Origin: Oxalicibacterium flavum
GTDB taxonomy: Bacteria > Pseudomonadota > Gammaproteobacteria > Burkholderiales > Burkholderiaceae_D
Assembly (NCBI RefSeq): GCF_014635065.1
Contig: NZ_BMCG01000004.1
Coordinates: 248,001-312,000, forward strand
Direction of reading: 5' to 3'
Length of the DNA: 64,000 nucleotides
Shown here: piece after piece, positions 7,874-16,490 of the stretch
Numbering within the stretch: the stretch's first letter is position 1
Layout: each line of letters begins with the position of its first letter
The notes under the pieces: model-generated
Database searches by the model: none
Told to the model about the DNA's origin: nothing
The model's input: the letters and a program-made list of their open reading frames with translations, nothing else
Translations under genes and position numbers: made by a program

Positions 7874-8273
7874 TTTTGCAGGTTCCAGGATAGTGCTCCT
7901 TCGTGCGTCGGGATGCCGCCCGGATGCGGCATGCTCATGCCGCGATGATACCGCCGGAAAATGAAAAGGAGCGATGCAAACCTGCATCGCTCCTTGGCAC
8001 ATCGTTGCGCATCTTCACGCATCGTCGAATTGGTGCCGGTATATTTTCGAACCGCCGGCTCCGGTGATGGGTGATTGCCATGTCTTCATGCCAATCAGTG
8101 ACGCTACTGTAGCGGTGCAGACCGGCGGCCGGCAACGAATCATTTCCGATATGAATATGGCCTGAGCGTTTAAGAATCTTCGGTAATTTGCTTATCCGTT
8201 TTGCCCATTCCGTTCCGTGCCATGAAGCCGGGCCCGAGTCACCGGGCCCGGATGTCTGCTCCGATGTCCGTCG
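7874..8273. other. 400-bp region without a gene between small ORF and porin
   Basis: Holds a strong hairpin at 7966-7995, a small hairpin GCGGCATG-CT-CATGCCGC at 7926-7943 and a GC-rich one at 8229-8250 near the porin stop. Short frames here have no ribosome sites or coding-like codon use. No promoter or RNA gene was recognised. Confidence 0.5.
7966..7995 (-). terminator. Minus-strand hairpin with T-rich tail
   Basis: AAGGAGCGATGCA pairs perfectly with TGCATCGCTCCTT (13 bp, 4-nt loop). Read on the minus strand, the stem is followed by TTCATTTT, as expected for a terminator of leftward transcripts such as the porin mRNA. Confidence 0.65.
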
Positions 8274-9506
8274 TCAGAAACGCTGGCGAATGCCCACGCC
8301 CACGCTGACTGCGTTGGATTGCTCGGTGATCTTGTCGACGCTGACCACGCCATAGATATCCGTGCGCTTGGAAAAGAAATAGTCGTAGCCCAGCGAGGCC
8401 GTGTTGCGCACGATCGACGACTGCACGTCCGAGCCGCCCAGAACGGCGCTGAAATCGCCTTTTGCCTTCACATTGGTGCGTGCCCACGAAAACAGCACCG
8501 AGCCGTTGCCGGCGGGGATGCTGGTTCCCAGCTGCACCGTGTTCGATTTGAGATCGTACTGGCTGTCGTCGGCCGCGCCGATCAGTCGCATCGTCGAGTA
8601 ATTGAGGGTGCCGAACAGTTTCATGAAGCGCAGGTCGTAGGCGCCGCCGACGAACCAGGTATCGTTCTTCGAGGCGGACAAGGTATACGTCGCGCCGCTC
8701 ACCCTGTTGTAAGGCGTGAAGCTGAACACCTGCGAATCGCCGCTGACGGTGGCGTCGAGCGGATTGTTGACCTTGACCGACTGGAAGTAGGCGCCGAAGG
8801 AAAGCGGCCCCTGCTCGTACATGGTGTTCACGCCGAAATTGTTCTTGCCCGAGTTGCCGGCCTGTTCGCCGAACTGGAAGAACAGGCTGGTGGTGAAGCC
8901 GCCGAGCTTGGGCGTGACGTACATGATCTCGTTGCTCCAGCCGGTATCGCCGGAAACGGTGGGCGACCAGGCCTGGCCGCGATAGCTGCCGGCGGAAGTC
9001 TGCGTATGCAGTTCGAGCGGAGCGAATGCGAACGAGCCGCCGAACGGGCTGAAGCTCAGCGTCGGGATGAAATTGGGTGCCAGGTTGCGTCCCACGGAGA
9101 CGCTGCCGAACGAACCGGACAGGCCGACATTGGCATCGCGCGAGAACATCGTATCGCCATCAAAGCGACCGCTGGCACCGCTGTCCGGGCGCAGGAAGCC
9201 GGTCAGCGCGAAATGCGCCTGCAGGCCATTGCCCAGGTCTTCCTTGCCCTTGAAGCCCCACCAGGAGGTTTCCATGCCGCTGCTATCGACGACCGAGGTC
9301 CGGCCGTTGTCGCCGCTGCGCTTGATGGAACCGGCGTAGGCATCGATGGTGCCGCCTATCTGCACGGAGGTCTGCGCCAGCGCCGCCGTTGATGCCATGC
9401 ACGCCGCCAGGCCCAGCATGCCGCCCATGGCAGCATGCCGCAGCGATGTTTCCGAAGCGCGTCCTGCTGCGCGCAAGACGCTTCCCTTCGTTGCGATTTC
9501 CTTCAT
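8274..9506 (-). CDS. Gram-negative outer-membrane porin (Burkholderiales trimeric type)
   Basis: 410 residues. The start at 9504-9506 (MKEIATKGS) follows GAGGAG. A signal peptide ends LAACMASTAALAQ, then the mature barrel begins TSVQIGGTIDAYAG. The chain is rich in alternating beta strands and ends in Phe (GIRQRF), the usual signal for BAM-dependent insertion. It belongs to the OmpC-like general porins of betaproteobacteria and would pass small hydrophilic solutes. It is downstream of the amidase genes on the same strand, so passage of amides is an attractive but unproven role. A small GC hairpin at 8229-8250 follows the stop. Confidence 0.9.
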   Translation of the reverse strand: MKEIATKGSVLRAAGRASETSLRHAAMGGMLGLAACMASTAALAQTSVQIGGTIDAYAGSIKRSGDNGRTSVVDSSGMETSWWGFKGKEDLGNGLQAHFALTGFLRPDSGASGRFDGDTMFSRDANVGLSGSFGSVSVGRNLAPNFIPTLSFSPFGGSFAFAPLELHTQTSAGSYRGQAWSPTVSGDTGWSNEIMYVTPKLGGFTTSLFFQFGEQAGNSGKNNFGVNTMYEQGPLSFGAYFQSVKVNNPLDATVSGDSQVFSFTPYNRVSGATYTLSASKNDTWFVGGAYDLRFMKLFGTLNYSTMRLIGAADDSQYDLKSNTVQLGTSIPAGNGSVLFSWARTNVKAKGDFSAVLGGSDVQSSIVRNTASLGYDYFFSKRTDIYGVVSVDKITEQSNAVSVGVGIRQRF

Positions 9507-9660
9507 TGTCTCTTCTCCTCTTGTATTTGTATTTGCGCGACGAGCGCGCAATCGGGCGAACCGAGCAATCTCGATTTGCCTTGCCGATACTAGGAGAGAA
9601 GGAGAATGCGATCTTGTCCGTCAACGAACAAATCATTGTCCGCAGGACGATGCCGGGAAA

Positions 9661-10401
9661 CTACTGCCGTTTCGGTGCGCGTTCCGCCTGGCGCCTGGCA
9701 TCGCGCGCTTCGGCATAACCGAGTACCAGAAGCAGCACGATGGGCAGCAGCAAGGCCTGGAAGCCGAAGCGGAAGCAGGCGAAGGCCGCGATCAGTGCAC
9801 CGAGGCCGAAGGCGATCATCGGCCAGAAATGCTTGGCGCATCGGTTGCGCGCCTTCTTCCCGCCGCGACCCTGGAGAAGTTCGATGAAATCGATCACGAG
9901 CTGCGTGACGTTGCCCGTCATCATGACGGTCGGTGCGAGTTCCGGCAGCAGCAGGCGGCCGCAGGCACCGTGCACGCCCATCGCCATTGCGCCCGTGATG
10001 CCGGCGAAAATGGCCGCGCCCGACATGTTTTCTTCGATCGGCCCGGCGACGAGGCCGACCAGCATGAAGACGGTAAGCAGCACCATCTCGACCGCGTACA
10101 GCGCGAGCAGTGCATTGCTTCCCTTGCGCTGGCAGCGGGTCGCGATCATCTTCGCCAGCGCCACACCGATGATGAAGGCCGGCAGGGCGAGAATCTTCAG
10201 CAGCGGGAAAGTATGTCCGGGCGTGGCCATTTCTGCGCCGAGCAGGACGAAGTTGCCGGTGATGTGGGCGGTGAACAGGCCGAACAGTGCGATGAAGCCG
10301 AAGGCATCGACATAGCCGGCCAGAAAGCCGAGCGCGATATTCAGGGAGAGTGTCGAGCGCAGTCTCCCGTGGGCCTGGGCGCGTCGCAGCAGCGATCGCA
10401 T
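9661..10401 (-). CDS. DUF1275 (YoaK-family) integral membrane protein
   Basis: 246 residues with six or so hydrophobic helices. GYVDAFGFIALFGLFTAHITGN near the N-terminus and the MMTGNVTQ repeat of that motif are hallmarks of the YoaK/DUF1275 family, whose transport or regulatory role is unknown. The C-terminus is short and basic. It lies 85 nt downstream of the AraC-amidase fusion on the same strand, with no clear terminator between, so cotranscription is plausible. Confidence 0.8.
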   Translation of the reverse strand: MRSLLRRAQAHGRLRSTLSLNIALGFLAGYVDAFGFIALFGLFTAHITGNFVLLGAEMATPGHTFPLLKILALPAFIIGVALAKMIATRCQRKGSNALLALYAVEMVLLTVFMLVGLVAGPIEENMSGAAIFAGITGAMAMGVHGACGRLLLPELAPTVMMTGNVTQLVIDFIELLQGRGGKKARNRCAKHFWPMIAFGLGALIAAFACFRFGFQALLLPIVLLLVLGYAEARDARRQAERAPKRQ

Positions 10402-10486
10402 GCCTAGCGGCCTACCACGATGGAGCGGGTTTCACGCGCGCCGACATGACGCACTCGCTGCAACCGGACGATGAGGAAAGCGTGCT

Positions 10487-12961
10487 TCATGAAATATCCG
10501 GAAACAGCGATTTGCGGACGATGGCATGCACGCCCCAGTTGCCGTTCACCACCTGCGTCACGCCGAAATCCACGCCGACCGAGATCAGCGAGATGGCCTC
10601 GTCCTCGGTGAGTTTGTGCGCGGTCATCAGGTAGCGCCGTACCTTGCGGAAAGCGTCGCGCATCGCCAGGTCCAGCGAGGCGTTCTTATAGACATCCGTT
10701 TCCGCCAGCGGTCCCAGTTGCGCCAGGTGATTGGCATAGCTGAAGCCCTGGATCACCCATTCGGTCTCGGTCTCCAGGAACGGATAATCGAGATCGGCGA
10801 AGAAGCCGCCCTCCAGGTTCTTCTTCTTGTGCAGCAAGAGCTGGAATTTTCCGCTCAGTGAGCATTCGATCGCCGTGCCGCACAGTTCGGAATCGCCTTG
10901 CGAGGCATGCGGGTCGCCGACCGAGAACAATGCGCCCTCGACCGCCACCGGCAGATAGAGTCTGGCACCCTTGGTGGCGCGCCAGTTGTCGAGATTGCCG
11001 CCGAAGTAGCTCGGCGGCACCGAATCGATCGGCTCCTCGTGCGCCGGCGCCACCGCCAGCACGCCGAAGTGCGGTCGCACCGGAATGCGCACGCTCTTGA
11101 GCACGTCGAAATTCTTCTCGATGGTGTCGTGATCAACCGGTACGCCCGGATAATCCATCGTTTCGTGTACCACGCCGAACGGATCGGTCTGCGGTGTCCA
11201 GCGGAAGTTATAGACCGCCTTGGCGCAACTGCCGTGGTCGGCATCGAGGATTTCATAGACGGTCACGACCTCGCGCGGCTTGGGCTCGGTCAGCAGGTCG
11301 TGATAGTGAAAGCCCCACCACAGCGCCGCGTTGCTGCCGAACGACTGGCCGGCGTACTTTGGGTTGGCGGCCGGCCTGGGCATGACGTCGAGGATACGTA
11401 TTTCGAGCACGTCGCCGGGTTCGGCATCGCGTACATAGACCGGTCCGGTGCAGATATGCACGCCGAAACCTTCGCCCGCGCCGCGGCCGAAGATCGAGGC
11501 ATCGATCGGCCCCGCGCCGCGGCGGTCGATGGCCTTCCTGTCCTTGTCCCAGTAGAAGATGCTTTCGATGCCGGCGTCGCCCTGGATCATGCGTTCGTAA
11601 TCGTCGTAGGCGTGCTGGGTGACGGTTTCGATGGTCAGGCAGTCGCCGGAATCGATGGTCAGGATGGGTTTGATGAGACTGCTGAAGTAGCCCCAGTGCA
11701 CGGTGTTGGCGGAAGCCGGGATGTAATAGTGCGTACCGGTCTGTTCTTCCTCGTCCGCGTCATCGGTCTTGTGCGCAGCGGAGCGCTTGGGCGTCAGCGC
11801 CAGCGAGGTTTCCAGCAGCGCCGCTTCCACCAGCACTTCGGCGAAGCGCGCGCTGCGCGGCAGTTCCTCGTTCTGCGCCAGCGCATTCTTGGCATGCTCG
11901 GTTGACGACGGCGTGGGCCGGCCGCGCAATTCGTAGCGCTTTTCGGCGGCGCGCGGTTGCGAGCGGTAGGCCTTGGGCGAGACGCCGTATTCGAGATGAA
12001 AGGCGCGGCTGAAGTTGGCGGCGTCGTTGAAGCCCCAGCGGAAACACAGTTCGGAGATCGTCAGATGCCTGAGGCTCTTGCTGGCGAGGTCGATGCGGCA
12101 GCGGTCGAGGCGGCGCTTCTTCACGTACTCGCCGAAGGTGGTGCCGGCCGAGGCGAACAGTTTCTGCAGATAGCGCGCCGACAATTGCTCGGAGCGGGCG
12201 ATATCGACTGCCGACAGGTCGGGATCGGTCAGCCGAGCCTCGATGGTGCGGCAGATGCGGCGCAGGTGGCTGAGCTGCATCGAGGTTGACTGTTCGCCGT
12301 CGTCCTCGTCCTTGTGCGCGAGGCCGGCGACGAACATCGCGCCGAGCGCACCCTCCATCTGCTCGAGGTCCTCGGGACCGAGCGAGGGCAACTGGAAGGT
12401 GATGGTCTTGACGAATTCGAACGCGATGTTGCCGATGCCCGAGACCGACGAGATCTTGCAGATGTCGGACTTCCCGGTGTGCATCAGCCGCGATATGAAG
12501 TTGCTTTTTTCCAGCCGGATGACGCAGGCGCGAAACGCGGAGGCGAGTTCCAGCTTCCATTCGCGGGAAGAGTCCAGCAGGTAAATGTCGCCGGACGAGA
12601 CGACCGCCGATTCGGCGCCGACGTCGATCTGACCGACGCCATCGAACAGCACGAATGCGGTGACGCAATCCGTGCGCACGAGCATGGCGGGGTCGCGCGC
12701 CGTGAATGCCTGCGGCGAGGCATTCAGCGTGCCGAATACGGAACCTGTCTGCGAAACGCCGAACGTGATGTAGCCGACCAGGGCGGCCTTGTTGCGGCTC
12801 GATATCTCGGAGCGCAGCGCCAGGCTGGCAAGCGCGTTCTGCCACGCCTCTTCACGCAGTTCCACCGGAAATGCGTCTGTAGAGAATGGTTGCGGATCGT
12901 CATGCATGCCTGGCCCTTTCGTTCCCGGTAGGGTAACTGAAACGAGAGCATCGGGCGTCAT
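10487..12961 (-). CDS. Fusion of AraC-type transcriptional regulator and acetamidase/formamidase
   Basis: One uninterrupted 824-codon frame. Residues about 40-215 form an AraC-binding-like sensor domain. Residues about 232-335 are a double helix-turn-helix AraC domain (LSAVDIARSEQLSARYLQKLF, then ISELCFRWGFNDAANFSRAF and GVSPKAYR). A low-complexity, acidic linker spans about 336-408 (DDADEEEQ). Residues 409-824 are a complete FmdA/AmdA-type amidase that aligns from HYYIPA to the end with the stand-alone enzyme at 13627-15051. They retain GDAGIESIFYWDKD, AIDRRGAGP and GDPHASQGDSELCGTAIE. No frameshift or stop lies in the linker. Start could also be Met19 (12905-12907, behind AAAGGG). Cytoplasmic; predicted to bind DNA and hydrolyse short amides to ammonium and an acid. 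The joining of both activities in one chain is the notable point. Confidence 0.85.
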   Translation of the reverse strand: MTPDALVSVTLPGTKGPGMHDDPQPFSTDAFPVELREEAWQNALASLALRSEISSRNKAALVGYITFGVSQTGSVFGTLNASPQAFTARDPAMLVRTDCVTAFVLFDGVGQIDVGAESAVVSSGDIYLLDSSREWKLELASAFRACVIRLEKSNFISRLMHTGKSDICKISSVSGIGNIAFEFVKTITFQLPSLGPEDLEQMEGALGAMFVAGLAHKDEDDGEQSTSMQLSHLRRICRTIEARLTDPDLSAVDIARSEQLSARYLQKLFASAGTTFGEYVKKRRLDRCRIDLASKSLRHLTISELCFRWGFNDAANFSRAFHLEYGVSPKAYRSQPRAAEKRYELRGRPTPSSTEHAKNALAQNEELPRSARFAEVLVEAALLETSLALTPKRSAAHKTDDADEEEQTGTHYYIPASANTVHWGYFSSLIKPILTIDSGDCLTIETVTQHAYDDYERMIQGDAGIESIFYWDKDRKAIDRRGAGPIDASIFGRGAGEGFGVHICTGPVYVRDAEPGDVLEIRILDVMPRPAANPKYAGQSFGSNAALWWGFHYHDLLTEPKPREVVTVYEILDADHGSCAKAVYNFRWTPQTDPFGVVHETMDYPGVPVDHDTIEKNFDVLKSVRIPVRPHFGVLAVAPAHEEPIDSVPPSYFGGNLDNWRATKGARLYLPVAVEGALFSVGDPHASQGDSELCGTAIECSLSGKFQLLLHKKKNLEGGFFADLDYPFLETETEWVIQGFSYANHLAQLGPLAETDVYKNASLDLAMRDAFRKVRRYLMTAHKLTEDEAISLISVGVDFGVTQVVNGNWGVHAIVRKSLFPDIS

Positions 12962-12997
12962 GTCGGACGGACATATTCCTTGCGCGCTGGCTGGATG

Positions 12998-13026
12998 AAA
13001 AAAGGGGGGGCGAGAATGCGCCCCCT
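12998..13026 (-). terminator. Intrinsic terminator between XapX gene 2 and the fusion gene
   Basis: On the minus strand a GGGGGCG/CGCCCCC stem is followed by seven Ts (complement of the A-run at 12998-13003 and nearby). It should end the XapX transcript before the fusion gene. Confidence 0.75.
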
Positions 13027-13035
13027 GGATGATGC

Positions 13036-13230
13036 CTAGCTTACAAAGACCAGTTGTCCGCGCAGGGCGGCAACGAACAGGAAGCCGATGAAGGTGCCCA
13101 GGATGGCGAAGATGCCGCCAAGCACGTTGGGGGCCGGAATCGGTGCGCGCACCGAGGTATAAATCAATCCGGTAACCAGGCCGACGCAGGACGCCAGCAG
13201 TTCGGTGGTGCCAAATCCAATCTCGATCAT
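13036..13230 (-). CDS. XapX-domain (DUF1427) small membrane protein 2
   Basis: 64 residues with two hydrophobic helices separated by the family signature RAPIPAPNVLGGIFAILGTFIG. XapX proteins are small and of unknown function, often beside amidase, purine or urea-type catabolic genes. GGAGAC precedes the ATG. It is a paralogue of the gene at 13275-13484 and lies 44 nt downstream of it. The pair may form a heteromeric membrane protein, by analogy with other paired small membrane proteins (inference). Confidence 0.8.
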   Translation of the reverse strand: MIEIGFGTTELLASCVGLVTGLIYTSVRAPIPAPNVLGGIFAILGTFIGFLFVAALRGQLVFVS

Positions 13231-13274
13231 GTATGTCTCCAGTTTTTATTGATGAATGGCGGTGCGGTGCGCGC

Positions 13275-13484
13275 TTATTCCTTGGGGTGGCCGAATACCA
13301 CCGCCTTGCGGAAGACCTGCACGATCAGATAGCCGATGTAGGTGAAGATGATGGCGAAGATGCCGCCGAGGACGTTGGGCGCCGGGATCGGCAGGTTCAG
13401 CCATGAGTACAGCGTGCCCGTGATCAGGCCGACGACCAGCGCCACGATTTCGTTCCTGCCGATATAGACGTGTTCGGGTTTCAT
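13275..13484 (-). CDS. XapX-domain (DUF1427) small membrane protein 1
   Basis: 69 residues starting MKPEHVYIGRNE at 13482-13484, behind a strong GGAGGAG. Two transmembrane helices flank LNLPIPAPNVLGGIFAII, the XapX signature. Upstream in-frame ATGs extend to 13580 but run through the preceding terminator region and lack ribosome sites. It is probably the first gene of a two-gene transcript with 13036-13230, bounded by terminators at 13583 and 12998. Confidence 0.8.
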   Translation of the reverse strand: MKPEHVYIGRNEIVALVVGLITGTLYSWLNLPIPAPNVLGGIFAIIFTYIGYLIVQVFRKAVVFGHPKE

Positions 13485-13582
13485 TCCAGTTCTCCTCCAG
13501 GGTGGTTGGCATATTTCTGCCGCTAAGACTCGGGTGGCCGGCTGCTCCTTGTTGTGGTTGTGGCGGAGCGGCAGCGGCATGT

Positions 13583-13614
13583 AAAAAAGTGCCGGCGGCG
13601 TTCACCGCCGGCAC
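13583..13614 (-). terminator. Intrinsic terminator after the stand-alone amidase
   Basis: GTGCCGGCGG pairs with CCGCCGGCAC (10 bp, 6-nt loop) and is followed on the minus strand by TTTTTT. It is a strong terminator 12 nt after the amidase stop. Confidence 0.9.
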
Positions 13615-13626
13615 AAGGCGACATCC

Positions 13627-15051
13627 TCACTTGGGAAAGATGTCCTTCCGGATGATGGCGTGCACGCCCCAGTTGCCGTCGACGACCTGAGTCACGCCGA
13701 AGTCCACCGAGATGGAGATCAGCGAGATCGCCTCGTCTTCCGACAGGTTGCGCGTGTCCATGAAGAAGCGGCGCGTCTTGTTGAAGGCGTCGGTCATGGC
13801 GGTATCGAGCGAACCCTTGATCAGCGCGGTCGGGTCTTCGGCGCCGGCGAACTCCTGCAGATAGTTCGGGCTGCTGAAGCCGTGCACGATCAGTTCGCTG
13901 GCGGTTTCGAGCAGCGGATAGTCGAGGCCGTACAGCTTGGTGCCCGGCAGGTCCGCCTTCTTGTGCAGGATGAACTGGAACAGGCCGGTCAGCGAGCACT
14001 CGATGGCGGTGCCGCACAGTTCCGCATCGCCCTGCGACGCATGCGGGTCGCCGATCGAGAACATCGCGCCGGCCACCGAGACCGGGAAGAAGCAGGTCGC
14101 GCCCTTGCCGGTACGCCAGTTGTCGAAGTTGCCGCCGGTGTAGCTGGGCGGGTTGGACGAGACGATGTCCGCTTCCGCTGGCGCTACGGTCACCATGCCG
14201 AAGTGCGGACGCACCGGGATCTCGTAGCCCTTGAGCACATCGTAGTTGGGCGTGATCAGGCTTCTGTTGACGGGAATGCCCGGGTAATCGATGGTCGGAT
14301 GCACGCGGCCCGAAGGATCGGTTTGCGGCGTCCAGCGATAGTTGTAGACCGCCTTGGCGAAGGTCTGCTGGCTGGTGGCGTCAACCTCATAGACGGTGAT
14401 GACTTCGCGCTGCTTCGGTTCGGTGATCAGGTTGTTGTACTGCAGACCCCAGTTGGCCGCCACGTTGACGCCGAAGGACTTGCCGCGATAATCGGGATTG
14501 CTCGACGGACGCTGCATGGTGTCGATGATGCGCACCTCGAGCACGTCGCCCGGCTCGGCGCCATTCACATAGACCGGCCCGGTGCACACGTGCACGCCCA
14601 TGCCGCCGCCGGCACCGGCCGGGTGGTCCATCGGACCCGCGCCGCGACGGTCGATCGCCTTGCTGTCCTTGTCCCAGTGGAAGATGCTTTCGACGCCGGC
14701 GTCGCCCTGGATCATCCGTTCGTAGTCGTCGAAGGAGTGGTGGGTGACGGCTTCGATGGTGGCGTAGTCACCGGAATCCAGCTTCACCAGCGGATCCATG
14801 GACTTGCTGAAGTAGCCCCAGTGGACGGTATCCTTGTTGGCCGGGATGTAGTAGTGCTTGACGTTCTCGCCTTCCTTCTTGGAAGGCAGCGGACGTTGCG
14901 TGACGCCGCCGGTACCTGCCTTGCCGCTGACTTTGGTACCGCCGATATTGGAACGTAGGCTGTGACGCGCTTCCGCGAACTCCGCCTGCAGGTCGGGGTC
15001 GTTCAGGTGAGAAAAGTGATTGCATCCAGCGCTGCAAATATGATCTGACAT
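13627..15051 (-). CDS. Acetamidase/formamidase (FmdA/AmdA family)
   Basis: 474 residues. An N-terminal segment of about 65 residues with HICSAGCNHF precedes the catalytic domain, which starts HYYIPANKDTVHWGYF. Conserved motifs are GDAGVESIFHWDKD, AIDRRGAGPMD, VHVCTGPVYV, VRPHFGMV and GDPHASQGDAELCGTAIE. The family hydrolyses formamide or acetamide to ammonium and formate/acetate in the cytoplasm. AGGAGAC lies just before the ATG. A terminator follows immediately. The AraC-amidase fusion 660 nt downstream is a paralogue of the catalytic part and is the obvious candidate to regulate this gene. Substrate preference cannot be read from the sequence. Confidence 0.9.
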   Translation of the reverse strand: MSDHICSAGCNHFSHLNDPDLQAEFAEARHSLRSNIGGTKVSGKAGTGGVTQRPLPSKKEGENVKHYYIPANKDTVHWGYFSKSMDPLVKLDSGDYATIEAVTHHSFDDYERMIQGDAGVESIFHWDKDSKAIDRRGAGPMDHPAGAGGGMGVHVCTGPVYVNGAEPGDVLEVRIIDTMQRPSSNPDYRGKSFGVNVAANWGLQYNNLITEPKQREVITVYEVDATSQQTFAKAVYNYRWTPQTDPSGRVHPTIDYPGIPVNRSLITPNYDVLKGYEIPVRPHFGMVTVAPAEADIVSSNPPSYTGGNFDNWRTGKGATCFFPVSVAGAMFSIGDPHASQGDAELCGTAIECSLTGLFQFILHKKADLPGTKLYGLDYPLLETASELIVHGFSSPNYLQEFAGAEDPTALIKGSLDTAMTDAFNKTRRFFMDTRNLSEDEAISLISISVDFGVTQVVDGNWGVHAIIRKDIFPK

Positions 15052-15437
15052 AAGTCTCCTGATTTTCTGATGGCACCACTTGATCGTGGTCTGTGTCAGA
15101 TCATAGGAGCGCAGGAATCGGGATTCTTGTTCAGAGGCGCACTATTTGTTGTCGAATGTTGTGAGCGCGCTGTTGCAAGGCATCCTTAACTGCTATGTGG
15201 AGGGGCATATCTGAGCAGGTGGCTGGTGACCATGCAGTCATGTTCATGCGGTCGTCGAATGGGCTTGCAGGTGCGTATCATCCTTTGTCGCCTTGAGCGA
15301 CGCGCATCGGTTGGCAGCCCTTGGAACACAAAAAGGAGATGGGACTTGTCGATACATGGTTTTCAGGACATGCGCCATCCTTCGATAGCAGGTTGTGTTG
15401 ATGCGTGGCAATGTGGCAATACTTCAGGAAGATTTCG
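15052..15437. other. 386-bp divergent spacer between amidase and DNA glycosylase
   Basis: Contains the amidase promoter region. A TATGAT -10 candidate reads leftward at 15105-15100, and related TGCGCCTC and TGCGCTCC blocks upstream of it could be AraC half-sites. No -35 consensus is present, as expected for an activator-dependent promoter. Small frames here (20-25 codons) were not judged real. Confidence 0.4.
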
Positions 15438-16202
15438 ATGAAAGACGACATGCATGCAGCAGCCCCCGGCAATACTCGGCTTCATATGCTGGAGCCATCC
15501 TTCTTCAATCGCGACAGCCCTGCGCTGGCACGCGCGCTGATCGGCAAGGTGTTGCGCCGGCGCTGGAAAGACCAATGGCTGTCGGCGCGCATCATCGAAA
15601 CGGAAGCCTACCGCCTGGATGACCGTGGCAGCCATGCATCGCTGGGCTACACCCACAAGCGGCGCGCCTTGTTCATGGAACACGGCGGAACCATCTACAT
15701 GTACTACGCGCGCGGCGGTGATTCATTCAATGTCGGGGCGGCAGGCGCCGGCAATGCGGTCCTGATCAAATCGGCCTATCCGTGGATCGATGCGATTGCA
15801 GGGCCGGAAGCGCTGGCGATCATGCAGGAACAAAACCCAGGCGCCGGCGGCGAGATGCGGCCCCTGCATCGGCTGTGCGCAGGGCAGACCCTGCTATGCC
15901 GCGCGCTGGCGCTGCGTGTGCCGGACTGGGATGCGCGATCGTTCGATCCCGCCGAACTTTTCATCGACGACGTAGGCGAATCTCCGGAGCTTCTGATCCA
16001 GACGACGCGTCTGGGGATTCCGGCGGGACGGGACGAACATCTTCCCTACCGCTATGTCGATCCCGCCTATGCGCGCTACTGCACGCGCAATCCGCTGCGC
16101 CGGGGACAGACCGTGCCCGAGCATTACTGCTGGGTGGATCGGGATGGAAAGGTGGTGGCCTGCGAAGGATTACCGCCGGCAATGGCTCCATCATCCATAT
16201 GA
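15438..16202 (+). CDS. DNA-3-methyladenine glycosylase (AAG/MPG family)
   Basis: 254 residues; base-excision repair enzyme that removes alkylated purines. Recognised by MLEPSFFNRDSPALARALIGKVL, the catalytic glutamate in ARIIETEAY, GSHAS, YMYYARGG and the C-terminal lobe with GIPAGRDE and YRYVDP. ATG 15438 is preceded by AGGAAG; an upstream in-frame ATG at 15405 lacks one. The gene stands alone, with no terminator clearly visible in the 288 nt before arsR. Confidence 0.9.
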   Translation: MKDDMHAAAPGNTRLHMLEPSFFNRDSPALARALIGKVLRRRWKDQWLSARIIETEAYRLDDRGSHASLGYTHKRRALFMEHGGTIYMYYARGGDSFNVGAAGAGNAVLIKSAYPWIDAIAGPEALAIMQEQNPGAGGEMRPLHRLCAGQTLLCRALALRVPDWDARSFDPAELFIDDVGESPELLIQTTRLGIPAGRDEHLPYRYVDPAYARYCTRNPLRRGQTVPEHYCWVDRDGKVVACEGLPPAMAPSSI

Positions 16203-16434
16203 ACGGCGGAGTTACGGACGCGCCGGAGATCTGATTCCGGTAATTGCGGTTTCCATAATTGTTGGCGTACCGTTGCTTTCAAAGAAACGCAGGCAGCAGC
16301 CAATACCGCGACAGAGTGTTCCGGCGACTAATGACGAGAGAAAACAATGTTCGTCGAGTGCGGGGTAGCTAAGTTACTGAGTTAATTACAGCTGCTCACT
16401 GCTCCAAAGTTTGTTGGCGATGCAGACATGACGC

Positions 16435-16467
16435 TTGCATTAATTCAATATTTCAACTATTGTTGAA
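16435..16467 (+). promoter_or_regulatory. ars operon promoter with ArsR-type operator
   Basis: TTGCAT (16435-16440) and TATTGT (16458-16463) are separated by 17 bp. A perfect palindrome TTCAAC-TATT-GTTGAA (16452-16467) covers the -10 box. Repressor binding there would block RNA polymerase, the usual autoregulation of arsR operons, relieved by arsenite. Confidence 0.75.
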
Positions 16468-16490
16468 CAAATATTTCAAGGATTATTGAA

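Noticed and set aside
8319-15000. Long plus-strand open frames opposite the porin, DUF1275 and amidase genes (for example 9346-10407 and 13660-14958)
   Set aside because: They are antisense shadows in high-GC sequence; the minus-strand frames have recognisable domains, ribosome sites and signal peptides, while these have none.
15278-15472. Short frames in the amidase/glycosylase spacer, one behind AAGGAG near 15330
   Set aside because: Only about 20-60 codons, no homologous motif and no coding-like codon pattern; likely chance.
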